From contig JAYFOM010000012.1 in NCBI GenBank assembly GCA_034932685.1, positions 73,010 through 137,009 on the forward strand: a DNA stretch of 64,000 nucleotides, given 5' to 3'. A model generated the notes under the pieces. The model had not been told where the DNA came from, made no database searches, and worked only from the letters and a program-made list of their open reading frames with translations. Position 1 is the first letter of the stretch. Each line of letters starts with the position of its first letter. The DNA comes from JAQUCI01 sp034932685. GTDB taxonomy: Bacteria; Bacillota_I; Bacilli_A; Erysipelotrichales; Erysipelotrichaceae. The position numbers were made by a program, and so were the translations under genes. Positions 7,658 through 16,452 of this stretch are shown piece after piece.

Positions 7658-8521
7658 TTATCTTTGATTTATTTCATCTTGTGCGGCTTTTACATGTGCC
7701 AGATGGATTGCTTGAATGTTCTCGTCGGCTCTAATTTCGTCTAAAATTGCACAAACAGCCTGTTGTAGTTGACTATCTTCGGTATAATCAGTTGGTAAGA
7801 CAAAGTCAACCCGATTATTCAAGATCATATTATTAGCAACTTCCTTAGCATTATTTTGATAGACAGCGATTGAATGACCACCATTACTTTTAACAAGCTT
7901 CATACAAGGAACATCAGTAAAACCATCCCCAATATAGATCATATTTTTGAAACTGATACGCTTATTTTCTTCGGCCATTGAAGCGTTAAGTTCATCATTT
8001 TCCGTAACTTCTAAGACTCCCTTATTTATTCTAAATAAAAATTGCGTCTTACTAGTATAGTTGACCGCCATAGCTGGCCAAATTGGTTCTTCATATTCGT
8101 TATAACAATATTCACTAGCGTAGATTTTTTTGAATTCTTTCGCAATCTTAGTAGCTTCAATGATCTCTTTTAAGCCTGATGATAAGATATAATGCTCGAC
8201 TTTCAAACCAATACTATCACCATATTGATTAATTCGCTCAAACCACGTTTCAACGCCATCAAACAATTGTACTGCTTTTCCTAAGTTACGAAATTCATCT
8301 TTATTTAAGTACATTCCACTTTTTTCAGCTTCTTGTAACATGACAAACATGTATGACAAGATTTGATCCATATTATGTTTCTTTGTTAAAACTGAACATT
8401 TCTCCCAAAAATCATCTGCCTCCATATTTAAAGCTGGAATAAAGGAATATTCTTGCATATCGCGCGGAGATAACGTTTTATCAAAATCATACATAAGTGC
8501 AACTAATGGTTTTTTAGGCAT
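7658..8521 (-). CDS. HAD-superfamily phosphatase-like protein
   Basis: The 287-residue protein has HAD motif I as YDFDKTL (Asp12, Asp14), a motif II region ILSSG, and motif IV GDGFTDVPCM. The overall shape resembles phosphoserine-phosphatase-like (subfamily I) members with a helical cap. It is soluble and monocistronic, with AAGGAG ahead of the ATG. The substrate cannot be inferred from context, since it faces away from murT-gatD. Confidence 0.75.
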   Translation of the reverse strand: MPKKPLVALMYDFDKTLSPRDMQEYSFIPALNMEADDFWEKCSVLTKKHNMDQILSYMFVMLQEAEKSGMYLNKDEFRNLGKAVQLFDGVETWFERINQYGDSIGLKVEHYILSSGLKEIIEATKIAKEFKKIYASEYCYNEYEEPIWPAMAVNYTSKTQFLFRINKGVLEVTENDELNASMAEENKRISFKNMIYIGDGFTDVPCMKLVKSNGGHSIAVYQNNAKEVANNMILNNRVDFVLPTDYTEDSQLQQAVCAILDEIRADENIQAIHLAHVKAAQDEINQR

Positions 8522-8667
8522 TCGTATCGCTCCTTATCCTATACGTCTATCATAACATAATCAAAATAAACACAAAAGAATAACAATAATGTTGTATTCA
8601 TACTAACTAAACAATAGAAGCTAACATAACTCTGTGCTAAAATTAAAGTATAAAGGATGGATGTAAT

Positions 8668-9972
8668 ATGCGCTTTATCTTAGCTTTGATTGTTGGTAAA
8701 ATACTGAGTACGATTGGAAAAATTAATGGTAAGGGAACTAACTTACCAGGCGATTTAGCGCTGAAGATTGATCCAAAGCTTTTAGCTAAGTTTCATTTCA
8801 ATGGAAAAGTGATCGCTGTAACTGGCAGTAATGGCAAAACAACAACTACCAACATCCTTACCTTCATCTTAAGTCAAGCGGGTCATACAGTTATCTCTAA
8901 TCAAAAAGGCTCAAATCTTACCGGTGGTGTTAGTACAACTTTGATCAATCATGCCGATTTCAAAGGTAGTGTTGACGCTGATTTTGTTGTTCTTGAAGTA
9001 GATGAGCGTTTTTCGCGTTTAATATTCAAGGATTTCGCTCCTGATTATTTAATATGTACAAATCTATTTCGTGATCAGTTGACAAGAAACGGCAATATCG
9101 ATGTCATTATCAATAAGCTTGAAGAAGCAATTGCGCCAACAGTAAAACTTATCTTAAACGCTAATGATCCCATCAGTGCCGATCTAGCTATCAATAACAA
9201 GCGTATTTATTATGGTTTAGCTAATACTGAACATTCAGCAAAAGACGCTATTAACATCACCCATGACGCTAAGGTATGTCCAAGGTGTTATCATCGTTTG
9301 TCATATGAGTACTTTCATTATAATCATATCGGTAAATTTTATTGCGATAATTGTGGGTATAAAACACCTCTTGCTAAGTATCTGGCCAAAGACGTTGATC
9401 TATTAAGTGGTGATTTTAAGATCAATGAGCAAGCTTGCTCAACCAATTTTAAGAGCATCTTCAATATTCTAAATGTAACAGCAGCTGTTGCGACGGTTTG
9501 TGAATTAGGATTAGATATCAAATCGGCTTGTCAAATTGCTGGACGCTTTACTATCATGGAACAACGCTACAAAGAATTCTTTATAGGTGATCGTAAAGCT
9601 TTGATGATCCTTTCTAAGAATCAAAATCCTGTATCATATGATCAGTCTATTGCTTATCTGTTAAATATGAGTGAACAAAAAAGTGCGATCATTGTGGTTA
9701 ATAATATTAACCACACTTTCCACAAAGATACAACATGGCTTTATGATATTAGTTTTGAGAAGTTAAAGGATCATCTTGATAGTGTTGTATGTACTGGTGA
9801 AAGAGCTTATGATCTAGCATTTAGATTAAAATTGGCTGGCTTTGATGAAACGAGGTTATTAATTGAACCAAAGATCAATAATATCAAACCATTGCTTGCT
9901 ATGACAAAAGGCACAATTTGCTTTCTAAGCGAACTATATGACGCTAAATCAGTAATTGAAGCGGTAAAATGA
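8668..9972 (+). CDS. murT: Lipid II isoglutaminyl synthase subunit MurT
   Basis: MurT is the Mur-ligase-like subunit that activates the D-Glu carboxylate of lipid II for amidation. The 434-residue protein has the ATP loop TGSNGKTTTTN (about residues 52-62), a Cys4 zinc ribbon (CPRC near residue 211, CDNC near residue 231) and the C-terminal MurT domain. Length is normal. The segment that is usually NDxxADGxDxSWIWD reads more loosely here (NNINHTFHKDTTWLYD). gatD follows after 7 bases. RBS AAAGGATGG. Confidence 0.92.
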   Translation: MRFILALIVGKILSTIGKINGKGTNLPGDLALKIDPKLLAKFHFNGKVIAVTGSNGKTTTTNILTFILSQAGHTVISNQKGSNLTGGVSTTLINHADFKGSVDADFVVLEVDERFSRLIFKDFAPDYLICTNLFRDQLTRNGNIDVIINKLEEAIAPTVKLILNANDPISADLAINNKRIYYGLANTEHSAKDAINITHDAKVCPRCYHRLSYEYFHYNHIGKFYCDNCGYKTPLAKYLAKDVDLLSGDFKINEQACSTNFKSIFNILNVTAAVATVCELGLDIKSACQIAGRFTIMEQRYKEFFIGDRKALMILSKNQNPVSYDQSIAYLLNMSEQKSAIIVVNNINHTFHKDTTWLYDISFEKLKDHLDSVVCTGERAYDLAFRLKLAGFDETRLLIEPKINNIKPLLAMTKGTICFLSELYDAKSVIEAVK

Positions 9973-9979
9973 GGAAAAC

Positions 9980-10690
9980 ATGAAAAAGATAAATATCCTA
10001 TGGTTATATGATGATTTACTAGATTTATATGGTGATAGTGGTAATATTAGTGTTATTACTTATTATTTCATTAAAGCTAACATTCCCTATCAAATAGATA
10101 AGAAAAGCATTAATGACAAACTTAATTTTAACTATGACCTTATTTATATTGGTTGTGGCAAACTGAAAAATCTAGTCGTCGCTAACGAACACTTAAAATC
10201 ATATAAAGAAGCTTTCAATACCGCTATAAAACAAGATAAGATCATTATCATGACCGGAAATTCGCAGTTAATGCTTGGCAAATCGATAACAACCAAAGAA
10301 AACGTAACATATGAAGGTTTAAACATATTTGATTTTGAAAGTTTTGACAACAACGAAGTCTATATAAGCGATGTGATAGCAACAAGTGAACTATCTAGTA
10401 ACACTAATATGTATGGCTTTATCAATAGAACTGCTTATATCCAAGCATACGATAATAAGTATCCTTTTTTAACTATCAAGCAAGGATTAAACGATATATC
10501 AATACCAACTGAAGAGCGTGGCATTGCATATCATAACTTGTTAGCTACATGGTTATTAGGTCCACTTTTAGTTAAAAATCCCTCTTTACTTGAAACGATA
10601 TTAAAACGTTTAAATAGTAATGAAGATACTATTGAACTTGAAACATTACAATATAAAGCTTATGAAATGACAATCGATGAGTTCAAATGA
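9980..10690 (+). CDS. gatD: GatD-like glutamine amidotransferase subunit lacking catalytic Cys and His
   Basis: The position after murT and the start LYDDLLDLYGDSGNI identify GatD, the glutaminase that feeds ammonia to MurT. The nucleophile motif, normally CGGYQ, reads TGNSQ, with Thr92 where the Cys should be. The conserved TYLHGPL reads TWLLGPL, with Leu193 in place of the catalytic His, and the usual GGGQD segment reads GCGKL. The frame is intact at normal length (236 residues), so this is not simple decay. Glutaminase activity by the usual mechanism is unlikely. A structural role, use of free ammonia by MurT, or a different function are possible. Confidence 0.85.
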   Translation: MKKINILWLYDDLLDLYGDSGNISVITYYFIKANIPYQIDKKSINDKLNFNYDLIYIGCGKLKNLVVANEHLKSYKEAFNTAIKQDKIIIMTGNSQLMLGKSITTKENVTYEGLNIFDFESFDNNEVYISDVIATSELSSNTNMYGFINRTAYIQAYDNKYPFLTIKQGLNDISIPTEERGIAYHNLLATWLLGPLLVKNPSLLETILKRLNSNEDTIELETLQYKAYEMTIDEFK

Positions 10691-10703
10691 TCAAATGATA
10701 GTT

Positions 10704-11327
10704 TTATGTGTTTTTCAACATGATCATTTCGATTAATTCACTTACTTCTTTACAGCGGTCACAACAGTCTTCAAGGGCTTCAAAAATATTGTTCCAGCAA
10801 AATATCTCAATGGGATCTTTACTGGTTTGAAACAGCTTTCTAATGGCATCATAATGAATGACATCTGCCATTTCTTCAAGTTCATTGATCTTGATAAAAT
10901 GCTCTTTTATCGTCTTTGATCGATGAAAATTCTTAAATTCAATCAACATCAGTCTTAGTACATCACAACTTTCACTAATGATAGGGGTAAAAGCGCGTGC
11001 TTCATCTCTTATCTTTTTAATATTGTACATTGCCAATAATCGTACAACATCTTCAATCGCATCCATGATATCATCAATCTTCGCTAGTAAGGCTGCGATA
11101 TCTTCGCGCTCAATTGGGGTGATAAACTCATCGGCTAGCTTTTTAGTGACTTCGTATTTTGCTATATCACCATCATGTTCAATTTCATGTATGGCAACTA
11201 ATTGAAGATGGTTATCCAAAGCCTTAATATCTTCAATAACATCATGTAAAGCTTTAGCGCCAAGACAAGGATAAGCCATTAGTTCATAGAAACTATCATA
11301 GTAGTAAGTGTTACTTTTTTTAGCCAT
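10704..11327 (-). CDS. DUF47 (PhoU-like) phosphate transport accessory protein
   Basis: This 207-residue helical protein of the DUF47/PhoU-like family is normally encoded next to PiT phosphate transporters and thought to regulate them. Acidic and His-containing helices (HEIEHDGD, DDIMDAIEDVVRLL) fit the metal-binding PhoU fold. It lies 9 bases after the pit gene on the same strand, with RBS AGGAGG ahead of the ATG. Its end converges with gatD with 13 bases between. Confidence 0.85.
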   Translation of the reverse strand: MAKKSNTYYYDSFYELMAYPCLGAKALHDVIEDIKALDNHLQLVAIHEIEHDGDIAKYEVTKKLADEFITPIEREDIAALLAKIDDIMDAIEDVVRLLAMYNIKKIRDEARAFTPIISESCDVLRLMLIEFKNFHRSKTIKEHFIKINELEEMADVIHYDAIRKLFQTSKDPIEIFCWNNIFEALEDCCDRCKEVSELIEMIMLKNT

Positions 11328-11336
11328 AGTATCCTC

Positions 11337-12389
11337 CTATAGGATAAACATGAATAGTTTAGTCATGATATAACCAATTAAGCCACAACCTGGAAAAGTT
11401 AAGATCCAAGTCATTACCATCTCATTTACGATCTTCCAATTTACATTAGATAAGCGCTTCGCAGCTCCTACCCCCATGATGGCGGTTGTTTTAGTATGGG
11501 TAGTGCTTACTGGAATACCCGTTAATGATGACAATAATAAACATCCAGCAGCTGCCATATCAGCAGCGAAACCTTGATATTTCGTCAATTTTACCATCTC
11601 CATGCCAACTGCTTTGATTATGCGATAGCCACCTATTGATGTACCAATTGCCATTACAGCTGAACATAGTAACATCAACCAAATAGGAATCACAAATACC
11701 GTGACATCACTATGACCTCCGGCTAGAAAGATGCCTAACATGAAAACACCCATGAATTTTTGACCATCTTGCGCACCATGCATAAAAGCCATTGCGGCTC
11801 CGCCAGCAATTTGGGCATATTTAAAGAAGCCTTGTGTTTTGCCACGATCCATATTGCCACATATCAACTCAATCACCTTAACAAAAACCCAACCACTGAT
11901 AAAGCCAAGTATTGTTGACAATGCTAATCCATAGATTACTTTGATCCATTCTGCCCCATTAATACCAGCTAAGCCATCTTGTAAAGCAATTGCTGCACCA
12001 GAAAGGCCAGCTATTAAACCATGACTTTCACTGGTTGGAATACCAAAAACCCAAGCAGCTGTTGACCAAGTCACGATCGCAAACATTGCTGCACATAAGG
12101 CAATAATGGCATTATTGACATTAGATCCAAAATCAACCATCTTATAGATTGTTTGTGCTACTGTCGCATTGACTAAAGTCATAACAAATACCCCAAGAAA
12201 ATTAAAGACCGCAGCCATTATGATGGCATTTCTTGGCGATATCGCTCTTGTTGAGATACATGTAGCAATCGCATTTGGAGCATCCGTCCAACCATTCACC
12301 AAAATCACAGCAAGCACAAGTAAAACTACAATTATCAATAAAGGATTAGTAAACAACTGCGCTATGAAATCGGTAAAGTTGATACTCAT
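11337..12389 (-). CDS. pit: PiT-family inorganic phosphate transporter
   Basis: This integral membrane phosphate:cation symporter has about 10 hydrophobic segments. The duplicated PiT signature appears as GWTDAPNAIATCIS near the N-terminus and GIPVSTTHTKT near the C-terminus. Length is about 350 residues, at the short bacterial end. The start is placed at the ATG at 12389 (MSINF) because GAGGAAAG lies just upstream; a longer frame to 12407 would put that RBS inside the gene. It forms an operon with the downstream DUF47 gene. Confidence 0.9.
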   Translation of the reverse strand: MSINFTDFIAQLFTNPLLIIVVLLVLAVILVNGWTDAPNAIATCISTRAISPRNAIIMAAVFNFLGVFVMTLVNATVAQTIYKMVDFGSNVNNAIIALCAAMFAIVTWSTAAWVFGIPTSESHGLIAGLSGAAIALQDGLAGINGAEWIKVIYGLALSTILGFISGWVFVKVIELICGNMDRGKTQGFFKYAQIAGGAAMAFMHGAQDGQKFMGVFMLGIFLAGGHSDVTVFVIPIWLMLLCSAVMAIGTSIGGYRIIKAVGMEMVKLTKYQGFAADMAAAGCLLLSSLTGIPVSTTHTKTTAIMGVGAAKRLSNVNWKIVNEMVMTWILTFPGCGLIGYIMTKLFMFIL

Positions 12390-12473
12390 ATTCTTTCCTC
12401 TTAACATATTTATAACGCTAACTTAACATATTTACAATATGATAATTCTAAGTATTTCACTTATTGATAAATA

Positions 12474-12505
12474 GAAAAGCAACCATCTACCAATGGTTGC
12501 TTTTC
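12474..12505 (-). terminator. Terminator after the uracil permease gene
   Basis: A 13-bp perfect stem gaaaagcaaccat / atggttgcttttc with a 6-base loop lies just downstream of the permease stop and ahead of pit. Confidence 0.85.
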
Positions 12506-12525
12506 CGTGTATTTTATAGGGGTAA

Positions 12526-13884
12526 CTAGTTTTTCTTAAAACTTAAAATGATGTTCAAAAAGATCCCGAAGATAGCAGCACCGGCAATACATGGAACTTC
12601 AAGTCCAAAGAATGGGATAATCCCACCATATGCATATTGTCCGCCAATACCGATGACAACGATCGTTGCGATGACAGCGATATTCTTACTACTAAACATA
12701 TCAACTTTCTTTTCAATCATGATTGCCATACCTTGCGCAGCGATTGCTCCAAATAGGAACACTTCCAAACCACCAATAACAGCTTGTGGTAAAGCATAGA
12801 TAACATTGATCAAAGGGGTAAAGCAAGCAATGATCATCGCAATGATAGCTGCAGTAGCTAATACCGGCACTGAGAATACTCTTGTAATTGCCATAGCACT
12901 AATGTTTTCCCCATAATTGGTTCCAGCTGGTCCACCAATCATCGCTGATATCATATCAGCGATACCATCACCAATTAAGTTCAATCCTAATTTATCCTTG
13001 ATATTGTATTCTTTCTTTGAACCTTTTTTCTTTGCTAAATCATTAACATAGATATCAAGTTGATATACATGTGCAGTTGATTCAGGTATTGTTGCGATCG
13101 CAATTGGCATAATAGCCGCAACAGCGATCCAACTTGCTTTAGGCAAGGTAAAGATAGGTAATGCAAAGAAACCACTATTAGCTGTTGCTGGTAATACTCT
13201 AAACAAGCTTACACCTGTTGTAACTTGGATCAAATAAGCAACAACACAACCAATGATGGGACCAATAAGTAACGGTAACTGACCCCAAAAACCTTTTAGG
13301 TAAACTGTTAACAAGATAACCGCAAACAATGTAACAAGTCCTACGACCCAAGCTAGGTTGGTAGCTGTTTGAGCACTTACAGTACTAATGTTAGTAGCAC
13401 TAGCAACTGAGTTAATATCCAACATCGCACCACCAGCCAAAGTTAAGCCAATGACCATGGCAATTGGTCCGGTGATTGAAGCCGGTAAGATTTTCTCAAC
13501 CGATTCACGACCAAAACGATTAACAATTAAACCAGCTGCGATTGAAACTAACCCCGACATGATGATACCAAACTGCGCAATTGATATTTTTTCATTTAAT
13601 GTACTATTTGCTAATGCACTTGATGACATTAAACCAGCAATTGCTGATAAATAAGAGAAACTTGAACCATAGTATAAAGGTAATTGTCTTTTAGTGATTA
13701 AGACAAAACCTAAGGTAGCCAAGCCACTGGCAAAGATAGTTGTCGAAATGTGGAATCCTGTTGCTAATGCGACCGCAACAGTAGCCGGGAACATTACGAT
13801 AACTTGCTGAACAGCGTACAATAATAAATGCCAAATTGGGGGCCACTCATCTGGTAAGTAACCTACGATACGATTTTTCTCCAT
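12526..13884 (-). CDS. pyrP: Uracil permease (NCS2 family)
   Basis: This 452-residue polytopic membrane protein of the nucleobase:cation symporter-2 family imports uracil. Visible signs are the N-terminal WHLLLYAVQQVIVMFPATV helix, a GSSFSYLSAI segment, PESTAHVYQL in the transport site (family Glu) and GPAGTNYGENISAM, characteristic of uracil-type members. It lies 13 bases after pyrR and so falls under the same attenuator. RBS AGGAGG. Confidence 0.92.
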   Translation of the reverse strand: MEKNRIVGYLPDEWPPIWHLLLYAVQQVIVMFPATVAVALATGFHISTTIFASGLATLGFVLITKRQLPLYYGSSFSYLSAIAGLMSSSALANSTLNEKISIAQFGIIMSGLVSIAAGLIVNRFGRESVEKILPASITGPIAMVIGLTLAGGAMLDINSVASATNISTVSAQTATNLAWVVGLVTLFAVILLTVYLKGFWGQLPLLIGPIIGCVVAYLIQVTTGVSLFRVLPATANSGFFALPIFTLPKASWIAVAAIMPIAIATIPESTAHVYQLDIYVNDLAKKKGSKKEYNIKDKLGLNLIGDGIADMISAMIGGPAGTNYGENISAMAITRVFSVPVLATAAIIAMIIACFTPLINVIYALPQAVIGGLEVFLFGAIAAQGMAIMIEKKVDMFSSKNIAVIATIVVIGIGGQYAYGGIIPFFGLEVPCIAGAAIFGIFLNIILSFKKN

Positions 13885-13897
13885 ACTTCCTCCTGTT

Positions 13898-14434
13898 TTA
13901 TATTTGGAAAAGGCTTACGCCTGTACTCCCATCAGTTTCTTCAAGATTAACAGCGATCATCTCACTTGAAGAAGTCGGTATGTTTTTACCGACAAAATCA
14001 GCACGGATTGGCAGCTCTCGATGACCGCGATCGATCAATACCATTAATCTAATTTTATCGGCTCTTCCAAGCGCAAACAAAGCATCCATAGCCGCTCTAA
14101 CAGTGCGACCGGTATATATAACATCATCAATCAAGACTACATGTTTTTTCACGATTGAAAACGGAATATCTGTTGCGTTTAAGATTGGATCAATTGATTG
14201 TTGCACTAGATCATCGCGATATAGATTAATATCAAGTGTTCCAACATTTAGTTTTACCCCTGTGATTTTTTCAATATTGATAGCAACCCTTTGTGCTAAA
14301 GGAATCCCTCTAGTTTTGATACCAACCAAGCATAAATTATCAATGCCATGATTGTTTTCAATAATTTCATGAGCCATCCGCATTAGTGTTCTTTCAACTG
14401 CTTCTTTATTCATTAGTAGTGATTTGAATTCCAT
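13898..14434 (-). CDS. pyrR: Bifunctional pyr operon regulator / uracil phosphoribosyltransferase
   Basis: PyrR binds pyr mRNA in the presence of UMP/UTP and causes termination, and also has uracil phosphoribosyltransferase activity. The 178-residue product carries the PRPP-binding motif VLIDDVIYTGRTVRAA. The start is set at 14434 (MEFKSL) because GAAGGAGAC lies ahead of it. An in-frame extension to 14491 would run through the attenuator terminator and is rejected. The gene leads an operon with the uracil permease and is preceded by its own binding loop and terminator. Confidence 0.95.
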   Translation of the reverse strand: MEFKSLLMNKEAVERTLMRMAHEIIENNHGIDNLCLVGIKTRGIPLAQRVAINIEKITGVKLNVGTLDINLYRDDLVQQSIDPILNATDIPFSIVKKHVVLIDDVIYTGRTVRAAMDALFALGRADKIRLMVLIDRGHRELPIRADFVGKNIPTSSSEMIAVNLEETDGSTGVSLFQI

Positions 14435-14451
14435 CTCGCTGTCTCCTTCGT

Positions 14452-14482
14452 AAAAAAGCCTTATCTGGATTAGACAAGGCTT
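14452..14482 (-). terminator. pyr attenuator terminator
   Basis: The minus-strand stem AAGCCTTGTCT / AGATAAGGCTT followed by six T lies between the PyrR binding loop and the pyrR RBS, the standard pyr attenuator layout. Confidence 0.88.
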
Positions 14483-14516
14483 CGCACTCAAAATGTAAAT
14501 CTTTGACGATAGCGCT

Positions 14517-14540
14517 TTGTCAGTCTCTCAGTACTGAACT
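14517..14540 (-). promoter_or_regulatory. PyrR-binding loop (anti-antiterminator)
   Basis: The mRNA reads AGUACUGAGAGACU at 14535-14522. It differs from the PyrR loop consensus ARUCCNGNGAGGYU at only two positions and sits on a short UCAGU/ACUGA stem. Its location upstream of the terminator explains UMP-dependent control of pyrR and the permease. Confidence 0.82.
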
Positions 14541-14576
14541 TAAAAGCATTTTTATTAATATATCATATCTAAAGAC

Positions 14577-14597
14577 AAATGCAAGAGCATTTTAATG
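14577..14597 (-). terminator. Weak terminator after cysE
   Basis: The minus-strand stem AAATGC / GCATTT with a 4-base loop is followed by GTCTTT just past the cysE stop. The stem is short, so termination is likely incomplete. Confidence 0.4.
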
Positions 14598-14603
14598 GTT
14601 ACA

Positions 14604-15512
14604 TCATTTTTCACTCTCATTAGTTTTAAACTTAAGTCTTGGCTGTTCCATGCTGACCTTTGTATTGGCTGCTACAGAACTTGTGATAAAAGCATTACCA
14701 CCAATTACAACATTTTCACCAATGATCGTATCACCACCCAATACTGTCGCATTAGCGTAAATCGTCACATTATCCATCAATGTAGGATGACGCTTAACTC
14801 CCGCTAATTTTTGACCATCGCGTGTTGATAGCGCACCAAGTGTAACTCCTTGATAAAGCTTAACGCGATTACCAATTACTGCCGTTTCACCAATAACGAT
14901 ACCCGTTCCATGATCAATAAAGAAGTGCTTACCTATCTTGGCTCCTGGATTAATATCAATTCCTGTATTACTATGTGCTCTTTCCGTCATCATGCGTGGA
15001 ATGATTGGAACATTGAGTTGATACAATACATGCGCAAAACGATAAACAAAGATCGCAAAAAAGCCCGGATAAGATAGAATGATCTCTTCCAAGCTCGTAG
15101 CTGCCGGATCACCCTTATATATCATCATTACATCCTGTAATAATGCTTTTTGAATATCTAATATCGAATCGATAAAGCAGGCACAAATATCATCAACATC
15201 GTTTTGATCACAATCACCATCTTTACAAAACAGGATCGCCAACTTAATCTGTGTTTCAAGATTAATTCTAATATCATCTAAGATGCCTTTCACATATATT
15301 TTAGCTTCATCTTTGTTTTGCAGATCTCGATTGTAATAACTTGGAAATACTGCTTTTAGTAATAATTCAATCAGTTTAGATATTTCCTTTAAAGAAGGAA
15401 CCTGCTTGTTTTGATCAAACATGGTGATGTTTTTGTCATCATAAAAATCAAGTAGTTGCTTAGCTACGATATTATGATCATGTGTTTTCTTTACATTTTT
15501 TACTTTACTCAT
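14604..15512 (-). CDS. cysE: Serine O-acetyltransferase
   Basis: CysE makes O-acetylserine for cysteine synthesis. The 302-residue protein has a helical N-terminal domain (to about residue 170) and a C-terminal left-handed hexapeptide repeat domain (HSNTGIDINPGAKIG, LYQGVTLGALS, RHPTLMDNVTIYANATVLGG). It belongs to the longer, EpsC-like group. It starts 2 bases after cysK, so the two enzymes are produced together. The start has a weak RBS, which suggests coupling. Confidence 0.93.
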   Translation of the reverse strand: MSKVKNVKKTHDHNIVAKQLLDFYDDKNITMFDQNKQVPSLKEISKLIELLLKAVFPSYYNRDLQNKDEAKIYVKGILDDIRINLETQIKLAILFCKDGDCDQNDVDDICACFIDSILDIQKALLQDVMMIYKGDPAATSLEEIILSYPGFFAIFVYRFAHVLYQLNVPIIPRMMTERAHSNTGIDINPGAKIGKHFFIDHGTGIVIGETAVIGNRVKLYQGVTLGALSTRDGQKLAGVKRHPTLMDNVTIYANATVLGGDTIIGENVVIGGNAFITSSVAANTKVSMEQPRLKFKTNESEK

Positions 15513-15514
15513 CT

Positions 15515-16450
15515 TTAATCCAAATCCGCGAATAACTTGGTTGATAGATATCTACCGCCGTCATCTGGTAAAATTACAACAATGTTTTTACCCGTATTTT
15601 CAGGTCTTAAAGCAACAATCGTCGCTGCCCATAGTGCAGCACCAGAAGAGATACCAACAAATAAGCCATCAGTTATCGCTATTTCTCTACCTTTGATTAG
15701 CGCATCATCATTACTAACCGTTATTATTTCATCATAAACGTTTGTATTTAAAGTATTAGGCACAAAGCCTGCACCAATACCTTGAATCATATGTGGTCCT
15801 GCTTCTTGCTTTGATAAAAAAGGTGAAGCACTTGGTTCAACCGCAACGATCTTGATGTTAGGGTTTTTAGCTTTAAGATATGCTCCAACACCACTGATCG
15901 TTCCGCCTGTTCCAACTCCCGCCACAAAAATATCTATTTTCCCTTCAGTATCTTCCCATATTTCTGGACCTGTTGTAGCTTGATGCACGGCTGGATTTGC
16001 CATGTTATCAAACTGTGATGGAATAAAACTGTCTTTAATTTCCGCTTTAAGCTCTTTTGCTTTAGCTATTGCTTGCTTCATACCCATACTACCTGGGGTC
16101 AAGACAATAGTTGCGCCATACGCCTTCATGATCTTTTGGCGTTCAATACTCATGGTATCAGGCATGACAAGAATTACTTTATATCCTTTTACTGCCCCAA
16201 CATAAGCTAAACCAATGCCGGTATTGCCTGATGTTGGTTCAATGATAGTTGCGTTAGGCTTAAGTTCGCCACTTACTTCCGCTGCTTCAATCATCGCTTT
16301 AGCGATACGATCTTTAACGCTACCTGATGGATTGGCTTTCTCTAATTTAGCCCACAGATTAGCCTTTAAATTATGTTTATTCATATAATTATTAAGCTGA
16401 ACAATTGGAGTCTTGCCAATTAGTTCAACTACACTTTGATATATTTTCAT
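15515..16450 (-). CDS. cysK: Cysteine synthase A (O-acetylserine sulfhydrylase)
   Basis: This PLP enzyme joins O-acetylserine and sulfide to make cysteine. Visible are NPSGSVKDRIA with the PLP Lys, the substrate loop PTSGNTGIGLAY and the phosphate-binding GVGTGGTISGVG. 311 residues is the normal length. It is the third gene of rlmA-msrAB-cysK-cysE, with a 2-base gap to msrAB and RBS AAGGAG. The sulfide source is not in this window. Confidence 0.95.
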   Translation of the reverse strand: MKIYQSVVELIGKTPIVQLNNYMNKHNLKANLWAKLEKANPSGSVKDRIAKAMIEAAEVSGELKPNATIIEPTSGNTGIGLAYVGAVKGYKVILVMPDTMSIERQKIMKAYGATIVLTPGSMGMKQAIAKAKELKAEIKDSFIPSQFDNMANPAVHQATTGPEIWEDTEGKIDIFVAGVGTGGTISGVGAYLKAKNPNIKIVAVEPSASPFLSKQEAGPHMIQGIGAGFVPNTLNTNVYDEIITVSNDDALIKGREIAITDGLFVGISSGAALWAATIVALRPENTGKNIVVILPDDGGRYLSTKLFADLD

Positions 16451-16452
16451 GA

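Noticed and set aside
7464..7667. 67-codon open frame on the + strand between nagA copy 2 and the HAD gene
   Set aside because: It has no ribosome site, covers the candidate operator and a terminator, and its product resembles no family.
9339..9521. Minus-strand frame inside murT
   Set aside because: It is an out-of-frame shadow of murT with no ribosome site.
14435..14491. N-terminal extension of pyrR
   Set aside because: It would run through the attenuator terminator; the start at 14434 has a strong ribosome site and normal PyrR length.
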